Part shown: positions 11,270 to 21,229 of the stretch, in pieces
How the letters are laid out: each line of letters starts with the position of its first letter
How positions within the stretch are numbered: the first letter of the stretch is position 1
NCBI GenBank assembly: GCA_947396885.1
Contig: OX377206.1
Span: forward strand, 7,144,658 to 7,208,657
DNA: 64,000 nt
DNA from: Heligmosomoides polygyrus polygyrus
Taxonomy: Eukaryota > Nematoda > Chromadorea > Rhabditida > Heligmosomidae
Reading direction: 5' to 3'
Program-made: the position numbers and the translations under genes
The notes under the pieces: model-generated
The model's input: only the letters and a program-made list of their open reading frames with translations
Databases searched by the model: none
What the model was told of the DNA's origin: nothing

Positions 11270-12700
11270 CGCATTCACTATTTTCAAAATTGTAGGTGAG
11301 ATGGCAAAACGAATAGCCAGAATGGATGGTGGTTTAATTACCCAAGTTTAAGGTAGGATAGGTCACGGTCACGAGCCGTTCAATATTCCACGCTATTCGA
11401 TCTCCAACAACTATCGGGAGTTTCCTGAACCGTACAATCATGAAAAGCGATTGGCCCAAATCGATTTGAAGGGCAAGTGGATCCAGATAGCCAGAAATTC
11501 TACAGATTTCTGCTTTTAAGAACAAGAAGGAACTATTTAGAAAACCTCCTACGCCTAAAATTAGACTTTCATTGAGACTAATTCTTAGTAAAAAAGATGA
11601 TATTACATATAATTTTTATATTATATTTTTATATATAATTTGTTTAAGATTATAAATATTTCCTTATTTTGCTTCTCTCCGATGTGTTGCTGCTAGTAGC
11701 TGACATTTTATTTACGGAAGGTTGTGTACTTGGCTTGACTATGGCTCTATTGCAGCGGTTCGTTCTCATGTCTACCTCATGTAGCACCTTAAATAAATAA
11801 ATAAATAAATAAATATGCAGTGAGCGGTTTTCCCTTTGAAATCGATAACACTCAAAATGATTGCAGAAGAAATACTAATACTTTACCACTTCCGTCTAAA
11901 ATGCGTATTTGAAAGAAAAGAAAAGAAGATTTGAACTTGAACAAAAAAAAAATGAATGAAGAAACTTAAAGTCGCCCAAGAACATAATAGTCATATGACG
12001 CATGAAAGATTATTCGAGAGCAAGTGTTAAGATTCTATTCAGAGAAGAACTTTAGCGGTCTTCAATGTTTACGCAACCATCAGACGGTTTTCGGTAGACT
12101 AACGCTCGTCTCCTGATCTCTCCCTTTCAGTGGCCTTCTCATCCGGATTTGTAGCTTTAAGTGCAATTCTAATTGTAAGTGCCAATGTTTCCACACATGG
12201 TTAACCGAACGTGGACAGGGCATTTTGATTTTGCAGAACTGCTTTCTTGGCTCAGGAAAACCGTTCGAATAAGAGGAAAGATTCCGATTTTTCTTTTTTC
12301 GTGTTAGCAAAATAAATCTCGAGAAGTGCATATTAAGTTTACTCTGCGCTTGGCTGCTCTGATAAGATAAAATGCTCACTCAATAAGTTGCAAATTTTCC
12401 ACAGAACTGAGCTTACTTACAGCACAGAATTACGCTGACGTATTCTGATGAAGGTGTAAACGTCACTTGCAAAATTAGACACCGACCACGAGACTTGTGT
12501 TGCTTCAAAGAAAATGCCCCATATGACCATCAAAGCAGAACAAGTCATGTTATGATGAACAAAACAAAAGAAAAAAGTGGAACACGAGCACATGACGTGA
12601 TGTAATGGTAAAAAATCATTCCCTATCGCTGGCGTTACAACAAACAAGCACCTTGAGGAATGACGGTGTATGCCCTTGTCAATAGTTCTACTTATATGTC
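11270..12700. other. AT-rich sequence without recognised gene
   Basis: Contains an AAAT microsatellite at 11790-11815 and an AT-rich stretch at 11590-11660. Minus-strand frames at 12080-12379 and 12417-12737 have no identifiable domain. Confidence 0.4.
11790..11815. repeat. (AAAT)n microsatellite
   Basis: About six uninterrupted AAAT units. Confidence 0.9.
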
Positions 12701-12705
12701 GAATT

Positions 12706-12863
12706 AAGGATAAGGGATGGAGGATGGCATTAGTCAATCCCGACTGTGGTGTGCGCCACGCGTTCTACACACTTCTACGGGATATTGTGGGCACCATGTT
12801 GCGTGTTTGGCCTATACAGTGACTTGCGGTGGCTAAACGATAGACAATGCAGTGCTTTAACGG
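12706..12863 (-). repeat. SINE-A, 3' half, antisense
   Basis: Begins AAGGATAAGGGATGGAGGAT (tail), runs through GCGCCACGCGTTCTAC and ends in the GACTTGCGGTGGC block; the tRNA-like head is absent. Confidence 0.65.
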
Positions 12864-13339
12864 TCTTTTTTATATCTAACCACCTACTGCCGTTAGGATT
12901 GAAGGATTGATCTGCAGGTTTGCGGGGTACTGTAGCACGCGGTTACTGCCGTTGCGTCGTGGATCGCGTAAATGTCCACGTGGATATTCGACCGCTTCGT
13001 AACCCGCACTGAGCAACGACAGCGGTTTGAGCACGAGTAGCTTGAAGAGCTCGAAGATCGCAGAACCCAGCTGCGCTCCCCCGTTGAGCGATGGGGCGGT
13101 TTGAGCACGAGCAGCTTGGACGAGTCTTATAATTCGTTAAGGTAAGAGCTGTAGGTTTGCGCGCTCAATGACAGAGACGAGCTCTGATGACAATGACTTG
13201 GGTGATGTGCAGGTTTGAGGATACTGTAGCAAGCGCGCGGGAACATTCAAACGGCAGTAGGCTTTTAATTGTATTGTATCGTGTTTTAACCCTTAATCCG
13301 ACCCGGGGGGGGGGAATGGAAAACTTTGCTGACCTAATG

Positions 13340-13425
13340 AGAAACACTAACCAGGAAAGTTGAGTTGGAGTTGCACGTGACAACCGGCACCTCCTCCAGC
13401 TGCACCTCCGCTACCTCTGTATTGG
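13340..13425 (-). repeat. SINE-A, 5' fragment, antisense
   Basis: Only the region around the B box and tRNA-like head remains (GTTGCACGTGACAACCGGCA, CCTCCTCCAGCTGC). Confidence 0.5.
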
Positions 13426-13879
13426 AATAGGTGTCATAAATACCTCAATAGATATGTATGAAAATCACAGCCGGCAAAGCGAGCTTAGAAGAAAAGGATG
13501 GCCGCGCCTCTAGATGACCTTTAAGAACCCACAGGAATGTTGGCACGAGCTTCCGTCGGAGATAATCACATTAGGTCCTCCTTTTGTCTCGTTCGGGATG
13601 TATTTCTTTGGCTCAGCGCCTCACTGAACCGGGTCCGAATGGCCCAGATGCGGAACGAATTCCAGAGAAAAACAATGCTGTTATCACTAGAAGCATAGAA
13701 GCTTTTCTAGAGACCAGGATGTCGGGAGGATCTATACGCAGAAATTCGAAGATTTTCGAGGAGGTCGATGAGAAAGCTTTAACGTCTTTTGACAAAAGCG
13801 ACCCCATCAAGAGTTCTAGAAATGGAGAAGAACGTCTAACGGTTCCCATTCACCTGACAACTGTTGATCATCTAGTTGC

Positions 13880-14180
13880 TCGAGCCACCAGGGACATCTT
13901 CAATCGTCCCTGTCGCGTGCCAGAGTGTTCCAATGGATCCTCCTCAGTCGAGGGGACGAAGAGCGTCACATCGTTCGTTCAGCGCTTTCAAGTCCGCCAA
14001 CGTGTCGATGGTCGTCCTGTTGTTCTTTTAACATTCCGCGAAATATCGTCGGTGACGGCTCTCATCCATTGAGCGTCTGAAGCACGCGTTATGTGACCGG
14101 CCCACCTAATTTTGCCCCTGCAACAGCGCCTCTGAACTTCGAACGTCGATGACGCTTCAGGAGACCTCCCTCCTCTCACT
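13880..14180 (-). pseudogene. RTE-type LINE, C-terminal end of reverse transcriptase polyprotein
   Basis: The minus-strand frame at 13988-14179 reads KIRWAGHITRASDAQW followed by KRTTGRPSTRW. This is the familiar tail of nematode and other animal RTE polyproteins (K-[IL]-[RK]-W-x-G-H-[VI] ... R-x-x-G-R-P-x-T-R-W), which follows the reverse transcriptase. The frame breaks at 13988, and downstream sequence to about 13880 still resembles the family (LEHSGTRQGRLKMS in a shifted frame). It adjoins the endonuclease fragment at 14180-14990, so the reverse-transcriptase core that normally lies between the two is deleted. The plus-strand 162-codon frame at 13584-14072 is antisense to this remnant and is not a gene. 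The family call is firm; the element is dead. Confidence 0.75.
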
Positions 14181-14990
14181 TACATAAATCTTGACACTCG
14201 GAGCATCGTCATCTTCGCCCCCACGACACTGATGGCGTGTATATCCTGCTTCCCAGGCAAGCTTCGCGGCCCGATCTTGGCGCTGAAGTCACTGAAGATC
14301 ACCTTGTAGAAGGAGTTATCTCCCTTGTAGAGCTTCTCCAGTTCCACGTAAAAGATTTCGACCTCTCCGTCGTCGTCGTGGGATGTTGGTACGCGCGCGA
14401 CGAACACAGTCAAAGCTCGCACGGAGCCACATCCCATCAGTCGAAGACGTCCGATTCGGCTTGTCAGAGACCCTTACGAATCCATGTTCATGTTCATGGC
14501 CAAATGCGTGTTGGCGAGAATACCAACGACTCCTGCTCCCCTGCTGTCACATGTTCCGAGGAACAGTTTTTCTCCGGAGTCGTAGGCGGCGTGTAGGGAG
14601 TGGTGCATTCTCGTCCCTATCAGTCGGAAGACGTCGTACTTGATCTTTCAGGCTTGCATAATCAAGTCCTGGACGGATACTTCTGATGCGAGCGTGTAGG
14701 TACATATCGTCATTCTAGTCCTTCTCAATTTGCGCAGTCCGGTTAGGCCCTGAGATTTTGGCAGCCTCTCCGTACTTGTCCTTCCCATCGCTACAGGAAT
14801 GGCGGCCCCTTCAGGGATCAGGTTAGAGGAATGAGTCTTGTCACTCCGGGCATCGTCATCTTCGCCCCACGACGCTGATGGCGATGCTGTGTTGCTGTGT
14901 TTGAATGGAGTACACACGGGTAGCCACTCAGGCGACTCGTAGCCAGTGCAAAACATGAAAATCGATTAAAACCGAGCGCGTGCCGCCGAA
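14180..14990 (-). pseudogene. RTE-type LINE, endonuclease domain remnant
   Basis: Read on the minus strand from high to low coordinate, fragments in different frames follow the order of an APE-type endonuclease of the RTE clade. First RTRMTICTYTLASEVSVQDL (14648-14740, the N-terminal 'TYNARTL' region), then a frameshifted stretch matching the 'YDV..L..TR' region, then a frame at 14180-14437 with ALTVFVARVPTS, EIFYVELEKLYK and VIFSDFSAKIGPR. The last corresponds to the conserved GDFNAKIG motif; the expected asparagine is serine here. A 50-bp piece at 14827-14880 repeats 14195-14250 (GCATCGTCATCTTCGCCCC), a local duplication inside the remnant. It would nick target DNA to prime reverse transcription in an active element; stops and frameshifts rule that out. 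Confidence 0.75.
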
Positions 14991-14991
14991 A

Positions 14992-15083
14992 AAAGTTCAT
15001 ACTTGGGCGGCGGCGCTCTGTCGCTCCAGTCGCCTTTGTCGCTCTAGTCGCTCCAGTCGCTGCTGTCGCGAAGTATGAACAGG
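14992..15083. repeat. Hairpin MITE with GTCGCT repeats
   Basis: Outer inverted ends AGTTCATACTT and AAGTATGAACAGGCC surround a run of GTCGCT(CCA/CTA) units. The ends match the Harbinger-like MITE at 33024-33175. It lies exactly between the RTE remnant and the mosaic mariner. Confidence 0.5.
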
Positions 15084-15085
15084 CC

Positions 15086-15540
15086 TTTACTGAAGGCCAC
15101 TTGAAAAGTTACCACTTTCGCCCTCTTCAAAAACATGCTGAAACCACAGTCGAAACCGCGACACCTTGCGACTCACGAAGAATCGACCTGCGTCGCGCCA
15201 ATCTCGCCCAATCCCCAACCCCAAGCAGTCTGGACTCAGTCGTCACGCAGGATGAGAAGTACGTCTTCTACCTTAACCCAACCAAGCAGCCAGTCTGGGT
15301 GAGGCCTGGTGATCCGTTACCGACCTTCGTTCGGCGAGATGTTCACGGCGAGAAGCACCTTTTGAGATTTTGAGTCTGCGCAAATAGACCGATATAAGCT
15401 GTTTTCCAAAAGCACGACGATGGACTCCAATGCCTTGGGGAACGAAATAGAAGACATGGACTGACGACTTGCACAGCGCTTCAAGAAGGTGCTCCTCTTC
15501 GACAGTGTCGCAACCCCTCGGGAAAAGGTGACCACGGACT
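15086..15540 (+). pseudogene. Mariner transposase, old 5'-truncated copy (copy 1, left part)
   Basis: Encodes SSLDSVVTQDEKYVFYLNP, the first catalytic aspartate motif of a mariner transposase, then VWVRPGDPLPTFVRRDVHGE. The frame stops after HLLRF at 15373; homology continues with further stops to the second-aspartate region, where the usual FDNAAPH reads FDSVATP. The 5' terminal repeat with its G run is absent, so this end is truncated. The sequence is clearly more diverged from copies 2-4 than those are from each other. From about 15510-15540 onward it changes to near identity with copy 2, so this piece and the next belong to different histories. It is a DD34D-type cut-and-paste transposase relic with no possible activity. 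Confidence 0.8.
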
Positions 15541-15875
15541 AGCTTGCTCAGCTGCGTTACGTTCACATGCCTCACCCACCGTATTCGCTGGACATCTCTC
15601 CATGCAACTACCACTACTACTTGAGCCTACAGGACTTCCTAGTCGGAAGGGACACAAGAACCCAAGCAGTCCTTGACAACCATATCGAGCAGTTGATCAA
15701 CAACAGGCTCAAGCAGTTCTGGAAGGATGGGATCAGGAAGTTGGCTAAGCGATGGCAGCAAGGTCCTTGCCCTTAATGGCAAATACACTCGCCAGCATCG
15801 TTGAGTTGTAATTGAGTTATAAAGAGATAAAGATTTTTTTCATTTTGTCTCATTACTTTTGCCCCCCCCCCCTAA
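15541..15875 (+). pseudogene. Mariner 3' half and terminal repeat (copy 1, right part)
   Basis: Carries the third-aspartate region (HPPYSLDISPCNYHYY, with N at the catalytic position) and the C-terminus ending WQQGPCP at 15776. The terminal repeat is TGTCTCATTACTTTTG, C11, TAA, followed by the TA target dinucleotide at 15876-15877. Identical to copy 2 at 27021-27354 apart from one C. Confidence 0.85.
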
Positions 15876-16342
15876 TAGTAGTAAGATATTAGACGTACAA
15901 TAACCAACATGAGCACTAAAAATTGCCTTTCTAGTCGATAGAAAGGTTTGTACTACATAAAGTAGCGTGATCAGTGTTAACTATTATATATTTCTGCACT
16001 CAGAAATATTCCTCCAATATTCGAATCACTTCGAATGCAGATTCTCGAGCCGTCGAATCCGAATATTCAAATTCGCTCGAAAAAAAAAAACGCTTTTTCA
16101 TACACTCCCGTTCGAGTACGTTCGAAAAAGGTGGTTCAAATATTCGAAATCGAATCAGAACCGTTCAATCACAATACCCACCACAAAGATTGAAAAAAGG
16201 CCGTGGAAGGTTCGCGATCCGACTTCTTTCAGTTCTTTCAGTGCACCCGTCTTGGATTTCGTCAATTTAATGAAAAATTCGCAGTACCAACCTGATCCAC
16301 TAGACGAAGTCAGCCCACTGCCTTTAATTTTCCGGTGTTTTC

Positions 16343-16855
16343 ATTTCTGATCGCAATTTTTTGGAAAATGCCAGGAATACCCATTAGCGAGTGATGTGTC
16401 CACTAATTGCACGCAAAGAACATTTAAGTGACCGGATCCAAAACCAGCGTAATTAACAGAAAGTTTGTAAAGAAGTTTTAGTGTATTTTTCTAAAAATGC
16501 CAGGGATAAAATGCCATAGCGATATGTCATAGTCACTAATTGTGCCTAAGGTTTATTTAATTGCTTGGATTAAAACCAGCGTAATTAACAGAAAGCAGTT
16601 CATGAGGAACAAATTCCTTAAAGCGAGAAGTTCATTAGAACCAGAGGTATGTTATTGTATTGTAGCTTATTTTTGATTATTCTAATAAACACTGTCAATT
16701 TTTCTTATCTACTGGGAACTACTAAAAATGGTCTAGGTCTGGTTACATCAAAGGAGAGGAACAACAATAGACGAAAGACGATGTAAGCCAATCCGTAATT
16801 GGAATGTCCCTCGCTAATGAGTATCCCCTGGCATTTAAAAAAAGCGGTCAAAAAT
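16343..16855. mobile_element. MITE with subterminal ATGCCAGG repeats
   Basis: Ends are inverted: ATTTCTGATCGC on the left, GCGGTCAAAAAT on the right, followed inward by ATGCCAGGAATACCCATTAG and its counterpart CTAATGAGTATCCCCTGGCA. A third internal copy of the motif lies near 16495 (AAATGCCAGGGATAAAATGC). ACCAGCGTAATTAACAGAAAG is also repeated inside (near 16442 and 16573). No coding capacity. The same element is at 27820-28332. Confidence 0.75.
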
Positions 16856-16859
16856 GGTT

Positions 16860-17115
16860 GGTTGGTCGCAACGGACGTACATAGGAACCCATGTAGACCT
16901 TGAAAACCACATCGTACAGTGGATCAACACTCCGCCTAAACAGTTCTGGAAGGATGGTATCAGGAAGATGGCTAGGCGATGACAGCAAGTCGCTGACCTT
17001 CATGGCAAGTACGTTGCTTTCCGAATACGTTCCCATCGTTGAGTTACAATTGTGTTATAAAGGGCGAAAGAAATTTGTTGAATTTTCCTCATTACTTTGC
17101 TCCCACCCCGCCTAA
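16860..17115 (+). pseudogene. Mariner, old 3' remnant
   Basis: Diverged copy of the mariner C-terminus (CAGTTCTGGAAGGATGGTAT in the FWKDGIRK region) and 3' terminal repeat TCATTACTTTGCTCCCACCC...CTAA, followed by TA at 17116-17117. The C run is interrupted, unlike copies 2-4. With 15086-15540 it probably forms one old element into which the 15541-16855 segment was inserted in place of about 100 bp. Confidence 0.8.
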
Positions 17116-17159
17116 TAGAATGACTGAAGCAGAATGAAAGCAGTTTGCCAAGATGTGCT

Positions 17160-17560
17160 TCAAGATCTGGACGGTCTGCAGGCGGAAGGAAATGAGTGGG
17201 GGTAAGCTGGAAATTGTGGAAGGGCTTCTTCGAGGTGAAGGATAGCGTGGGCACCTTGAAGCGTGACATTCAACCTGAAAATGTCGTAACTAATCAGAGC
17301 CACGTTCAACGGCTTCATCGTTGTCGCACCGGCTTTACTGCACACAGATTTGCTGAACGCCAAGACCAGTTTTGCACAGAATAGAAAAATCATTAAGTAC
17401 CTCGTTTTCATCCGAAGGATGTCATAACTGCTCCGTGTTCGGCTGTCAGAAAACCTGAGCATATTGTCGGAACTGGGTTAATTTTTCAATGGTTTCAAAC
17501 GACTTTTAGGCCTTTGAAAACGAATAACTTGTCGAAACGTCATGCCCGAATGAAGTTGTT
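17160..17560. other. No recognised feature
   Basis: Short frames on both strands (17160-17462 minus, 17196-17384 plus) without a domain I know. Confidence 0.35.
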
Positions 17561-17574
17561 CCACCGTAACAAAC

Positions 17575-17861
17575 TCGCGTGTAGCGCAGTCGGAGGAGGC
17601 ACCGACTGTCGCGTGCACCCGATACCAGGTTCCTGGTTCGGATTTCCCGCCCAGGCCAACCCAGCCTTCCATTCCTCCGGGGTCAGTGAAATGGTATCAC
17701 ACTTGTTTGGGAAGGATAGATTGCTGACTTGTTCATCGGCTGGCCACCGCAAGTCATTGTATGGCCAAATACGCATTCAATTCGCCTCCACGATATCAGA
17801 ATTAGAAGTAGAATGCGTAGCGCATCCCAAAAGGGATTGTATAACGCCATCCTTCATCCTT
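17575..17861 (+). mobile_element. SINE-A, full-length with target-site duplication
   Basis: Complete SINE-A: head GTGTAGCGCAGTCGGAGGAG, B-box region GGTTCCTGGTTCGGATTTCC, terminal block GAATGCGTAGCGCATCCC, tail CATCCTTCATCC. It is flanked by TAACAAAC at 17567-17574 and 17862-17869, which fits target-primed insertion and fixes the boundaries. Confidence 0.9.
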
Positions 17862-18304
17862 TAACAAACCTGCGTGGCACAGAAGCATCAAACCAATTCT
17901 GACCATATTCATGAATGTTTAAAAAAGGCACTCTCACTGAAGTGGTTCGATACATCTCGATTTCTGTCAAACAGTGGCTGCCATAACTATGCACCCACCC
18001 AGAAGCTCATATGAAGTCCCTCTTTAAACTGATTTTTACAAGATTTGTTTGGTTCACTCTTCAGTGACGTGTCAGCTTTGCATTTCGTAAGAAATATAAG
18101 ATACGAATGATCGAAGCTCTCTATGTCAAGTCGCAACGAAAAGTATCAACAGGGGGATTTCAGATTCGTTCACGCTACCGTGATCTCATGACTCCAAATG
18201 TCGAAAAAAAAAAACGTTTTGCCTTAAACATTGTCCAATGAGGTTATGTGAGGTGCTGATCACAAAATAAGGTCTGTTTCCGGTAAAGCTTAGGTGTACC
18301 TTAA

Positions 18305-18427
18305 GGCCAATGTCATACTTCGGTGTGTTGCGGTGCGTTGCGCGGGCTGCTATGCACTGCGTAACAGCCCGCGCAACACTGTCGCCGACGTCGCCGACAA
18401 CAGCGTCGCCGAAGTATAACATAGGCC
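18305..18427. mobile_element. PIF/Harbinger-like palindromic MITE
   Basis: Ends GGCCAATGTCATACTTCGG and CCGAAGTATAACATAGGCC, flanked by TAA on each side (18302-18304, 18428-18430). The interior is one GC-rich hairpin (GCGCGGGCTGC / GCAGCCCGCGC-like arms; CGCCGACG repeats). TAA/TTA target duplications are the PIF/Harbinger signature; no transposase. Confidence 0.8.
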
Positions 18428-18574
18428 TAAGTGTGGTACCGTATGCTGTGCGGCCAATGCACCTTCCCATTCGTTAGGTGAATTAGCAGTGGAGGAAATA
18501 AGTTTGGAGTAAAAAAGGAGATCGAATCAGCATGTTAAATAAGACCTCTAGGCGAAGCCCGTTTGGTCTCAGGT

Positions 18575-18868
18575 AATGGTAGTCTAGCGCATTCGGAGAA
18601 GGCGCCGGCTGTCGTGTGCATCCGATTTCAGGTTCGAGGTTCGATTTTGCCGCCCAGACGAACCAAGCCTTCCACCCATTCAGGTTCGGCGAATTGGTAC
18701 CAAACTTGTTTGGGAAGGAAAAAAGCTCTAAGAGTCTTATGAGCTAACCACCACAATTCATTATTTAGGCCGAATATGCACTCCAATTGCCTCCACGACA
18801 TCTTGAATAGAAGCGTGCGCATCCCAAAAAGGATTGATAACGTCGTACTTTTTCGTTTATCCTTATCT
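18575..18868 (+). repeat. SINE-A copy
   Basis: Head GTCTAGCGCATTCGGAGAAG, GGTTCGAGGTTCGATTTTGC, middle TTGGTACCAAACTTGTTTGG, terminal GCGCATCCCAAAAAGGATTG and a TTTATCCTTATC tail. Confidence 0.75.
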
Positions 18869-19720
18869 TCAACTGAAATCTTACAGTAACTAAACACGTA
18901 TACATCACCAGGATACGACTGAGAGTTTATTTATAAACATCCTCCTAGAAGTGCCACCCTGTATCAGGCATCATTGCAAGCGCTTGACTCAAAGAGTCGT
19001 TTATCGCTGAGCTGAAACTAATCTAGGAAATGATCTGCTGATGTTTGGTACCGATATGACATTCTGCCTAAATCCGAAACGTATAAAATGGGATAATATC
19101 ATGAGCTGCCGGATAACTCTTGATATCCACGTATGGTTGTGCAGGTCTGCAAGCACTTCTCGAATCGTTTCGAAAATGCGAAAATTTTTATAAGTTTAAC
19201 GGTATGGAGAGTTTTCGAAATGCTACAGGAAAATCTACCCTCGTTGATTCAGTTATCGGACTGGGCTACAGAAGTTAAAGCTAATTAAAATAGGCGTTTA
19301 TCAGTTACGACTTCATAATTTCTCAACAAGGCATACCTTGAACAAGCGGTGGGAACGGTGTCAATTCAGATCAACAGAAGCTTCTTGGACGTTCTCTCAA
19401 GGAGGCCTTGACAAGTGAAGATGATGGATCTCAGATTATGAAGACGTAATCCAGCACACATTATGGATAATTGAGAGTATGTGATCTGGAAGACGAGCTG
19501 AGTCTGTGGAGCAAAGAGCGCATCTTCGTCAGTGTGCTAGCTTACAATCTGCTTCAAGGTAAATTTTAAAAATAATAATTTCGAACGTAAGAAGGGGTGG
19601 TTCTTGGATCGGGATCGAAGAGTTGGCAGAAGTGTACTTCATCGCTTTTGAGAAGACATATCAAGCAAATTTACCCGAAAAAAAAGAGCTCAGTGTTAGT
19701 CAATTCTTTCGAGTTCTTCG

Positions 19721-20143
19721 TGGGGTGCGCCATGCATTCTATTTCGCGTATTCTCTTACACACCGTTGAGGCAACCTGATTAGCCTATGCTATGACTTTC
19801 GATGGTCAGCTAATGGACAAACCAGTGCTTTACCCTTCCTGTACGAGTAAGACCTCGGAGGGTGGAAGGCTTGCTTAGTTTAGATGAGAAATTCGAACCA
19901 AGAACCTTGAATTGGAGTGCACGCGACAGCGGTCGTTTCTTTCGAATACAGCAAGCAAGCGTTCACAAGCATCTCCGGGGTCGACGGGTTGGTGCCAGAG
20001 CTGGCTGAGAAAGGTGAAGCACTGGCTTGTCCATCGACAAACCAACGCAAGTCATTGTTTAAGCCAAATCTGCAAAAGCAGAGAGCACGGCGCATCTCAG
20101 TACGAACTGAATAACGCCGTCCTTTAGTCTTCATCCTTTTAAA
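19721..20143. repeat. Inverted pair of SINE-A copies
   Basis: An antisense copy (19721-19932, ending in the GAGTGCACGCGACAGCGG part of the head) is followed by a sense copy lacking its head (19955-20143, beginning at the GGGGTCGACGGGTTGGTGCC block and ending GCCGTCCTTTAGTCTTCATC). Confidence 0.65.
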
Positions 20144-20163
20144 GTGGGTCGGTTCATTCCGAG

Positions 20164-20292
20164 AAGACGCATCGCGGGGTGCGGGAACCCAATGCTGCTC
20201 CTACCGTAACCACGACAACCAATCAGGCATCGTCTCATCCGCACAGGCAGGACGCGTGACTGGCTGCCGCGATCACGGTAGGAGGAACTGTG
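20164..20292. repeat. Hairpin MITE, degenerate
   Basis: Same family as 23789-23925: GGGGTGCGGGAAC, GCTCCTACCGTAA on the left and CACGGTAGGAGGAAC on the right. The right end is decayed. Confidence 0.6.
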
Positions 20293-20584
20293 TGGCCCTG
20301 CACTCGGTTCGAACTTGCGACATGTACCTGTGGGTCTTAGACTCGAACTATCCAAATTCTCTAACAATCGCAGAAACGTAGCAGCAAGGAGCTTTTCTCT
20401 CTCAACGGTAGCTCTTCTTCCATTTTCTACAGTTTCACTTGTCTCCCTTGATTTCCGATGAAGCTAGACCTCGTAACTTTCAGATGTGCAGAAGCGAAAC
20501 AAAAAACAAAAAAACGAGATGTACATAAATCATCTCATCAATTTGCACCCAGATTGGTCGTTTTATGGAAAGTTTTTGGCTTAT

Positions 20585-20880
20585 AAGGGAACTGCTTCAT
20601 CGGAACGCCGGAAGGGTAAGAACGAATGAAGAACGAATCTCCATCCTCCAAATAGAAACAAAATATGATTTGTTTTTATCGAATTCTTGAGGCAAATGAG
20701 TAGGAGGCACTGAAATTTTGCATTGGTTGAGAGTTCACCAAGGAGGCGCAAGGGCTGTCGACATGACCTGCGTGGCGCAGGTGGATAGAGGGCTGCTTCA
20801 TGTTATGATGTTGGGAGTTCTATTCCCGCGCCATGTCTCGTTTTCGTTCTTTCAATCCTAGTACAGAATTTCCATGAAGA
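20585..20880 (+). repeat. SINE-C copy
   Basis: Pairs with 9340-9665: CGAATCTCCATCCTCCAAAT, ATTCTTGAGGCAAATGAGTA, then tRNA-like GCGTGGCGCAGGTGGATAGA ... TTCTATTCCCGCGCC and CAATCCTAGTACAG. Confidence 0.65.
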
Positions 20881-21044
20881 AACGTTGCAAACATTTTGCG
20901 TATTTGAATCATTGCTGGTGAATCACGAGCTGTGTACGTCTGTAATGTCTAGACGAAAACATCATATCGCTGAAAATCCATTAAAATGTTCAGATAGCAT
21001 TTCTCCAAAGAAATTCTATACTAGGAGACAAGTGCAAAACACAA

Positions 21045-21128
21045 GACATAGCTCGAGAATCGAACCCTGTTCGCCACTATAGGAAGCAGCACCCCTACCC
21101 CTGCGCCACCTAGGCTACGCCGCCACTT
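21045..21128 (-). repeat. tRNA-like SINE module
   Basis: The reverse complement contains A-box-like TAGGTGGCGCAGGGGTAGGG and B-box-like CAGGGTTCGATTCTCGAGC. The sequence between them does not form a proper anticodon arm, so I treat it as a SINE head and not a tRNA gene. Confidence 0.5.
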
Positions 21129-21229
21129 CTCTGCGCCTCCGTGGTAAAATCGGCCCTGCAGACCCTCAACCAACACAAAATTTTGGTGCCGCCTACCCTT
21201 GTTCCTCAAGGATTAGGGCTAAAACGAAG

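Larger units (their letters stand above)
15541..16855 (+). repeat. Imported segment, near-identical to 27021-28332
   Basis: 1315 bp against 1312 bp. By eye the only differences are homopolymer lengths (C11 versus C10 near 15862, A11 versus A9 near 16080). It contains the 3' half of a mariner (to 15875, then TA), about 470 bp of that element's flank, and a 513-bp MITE whose right end coincides with the end of the duplication. See 15541-15875, 16343-16855 and the second copy. Confidence 0.9.

Noticed and set aside
13584..14072. 162-codon plus-strand open frame
   Set aside because: Its right half is antisense to the RTE C-terminal remnant, whose minus-strand reading has recognisable family motifs; the plus frame has none.
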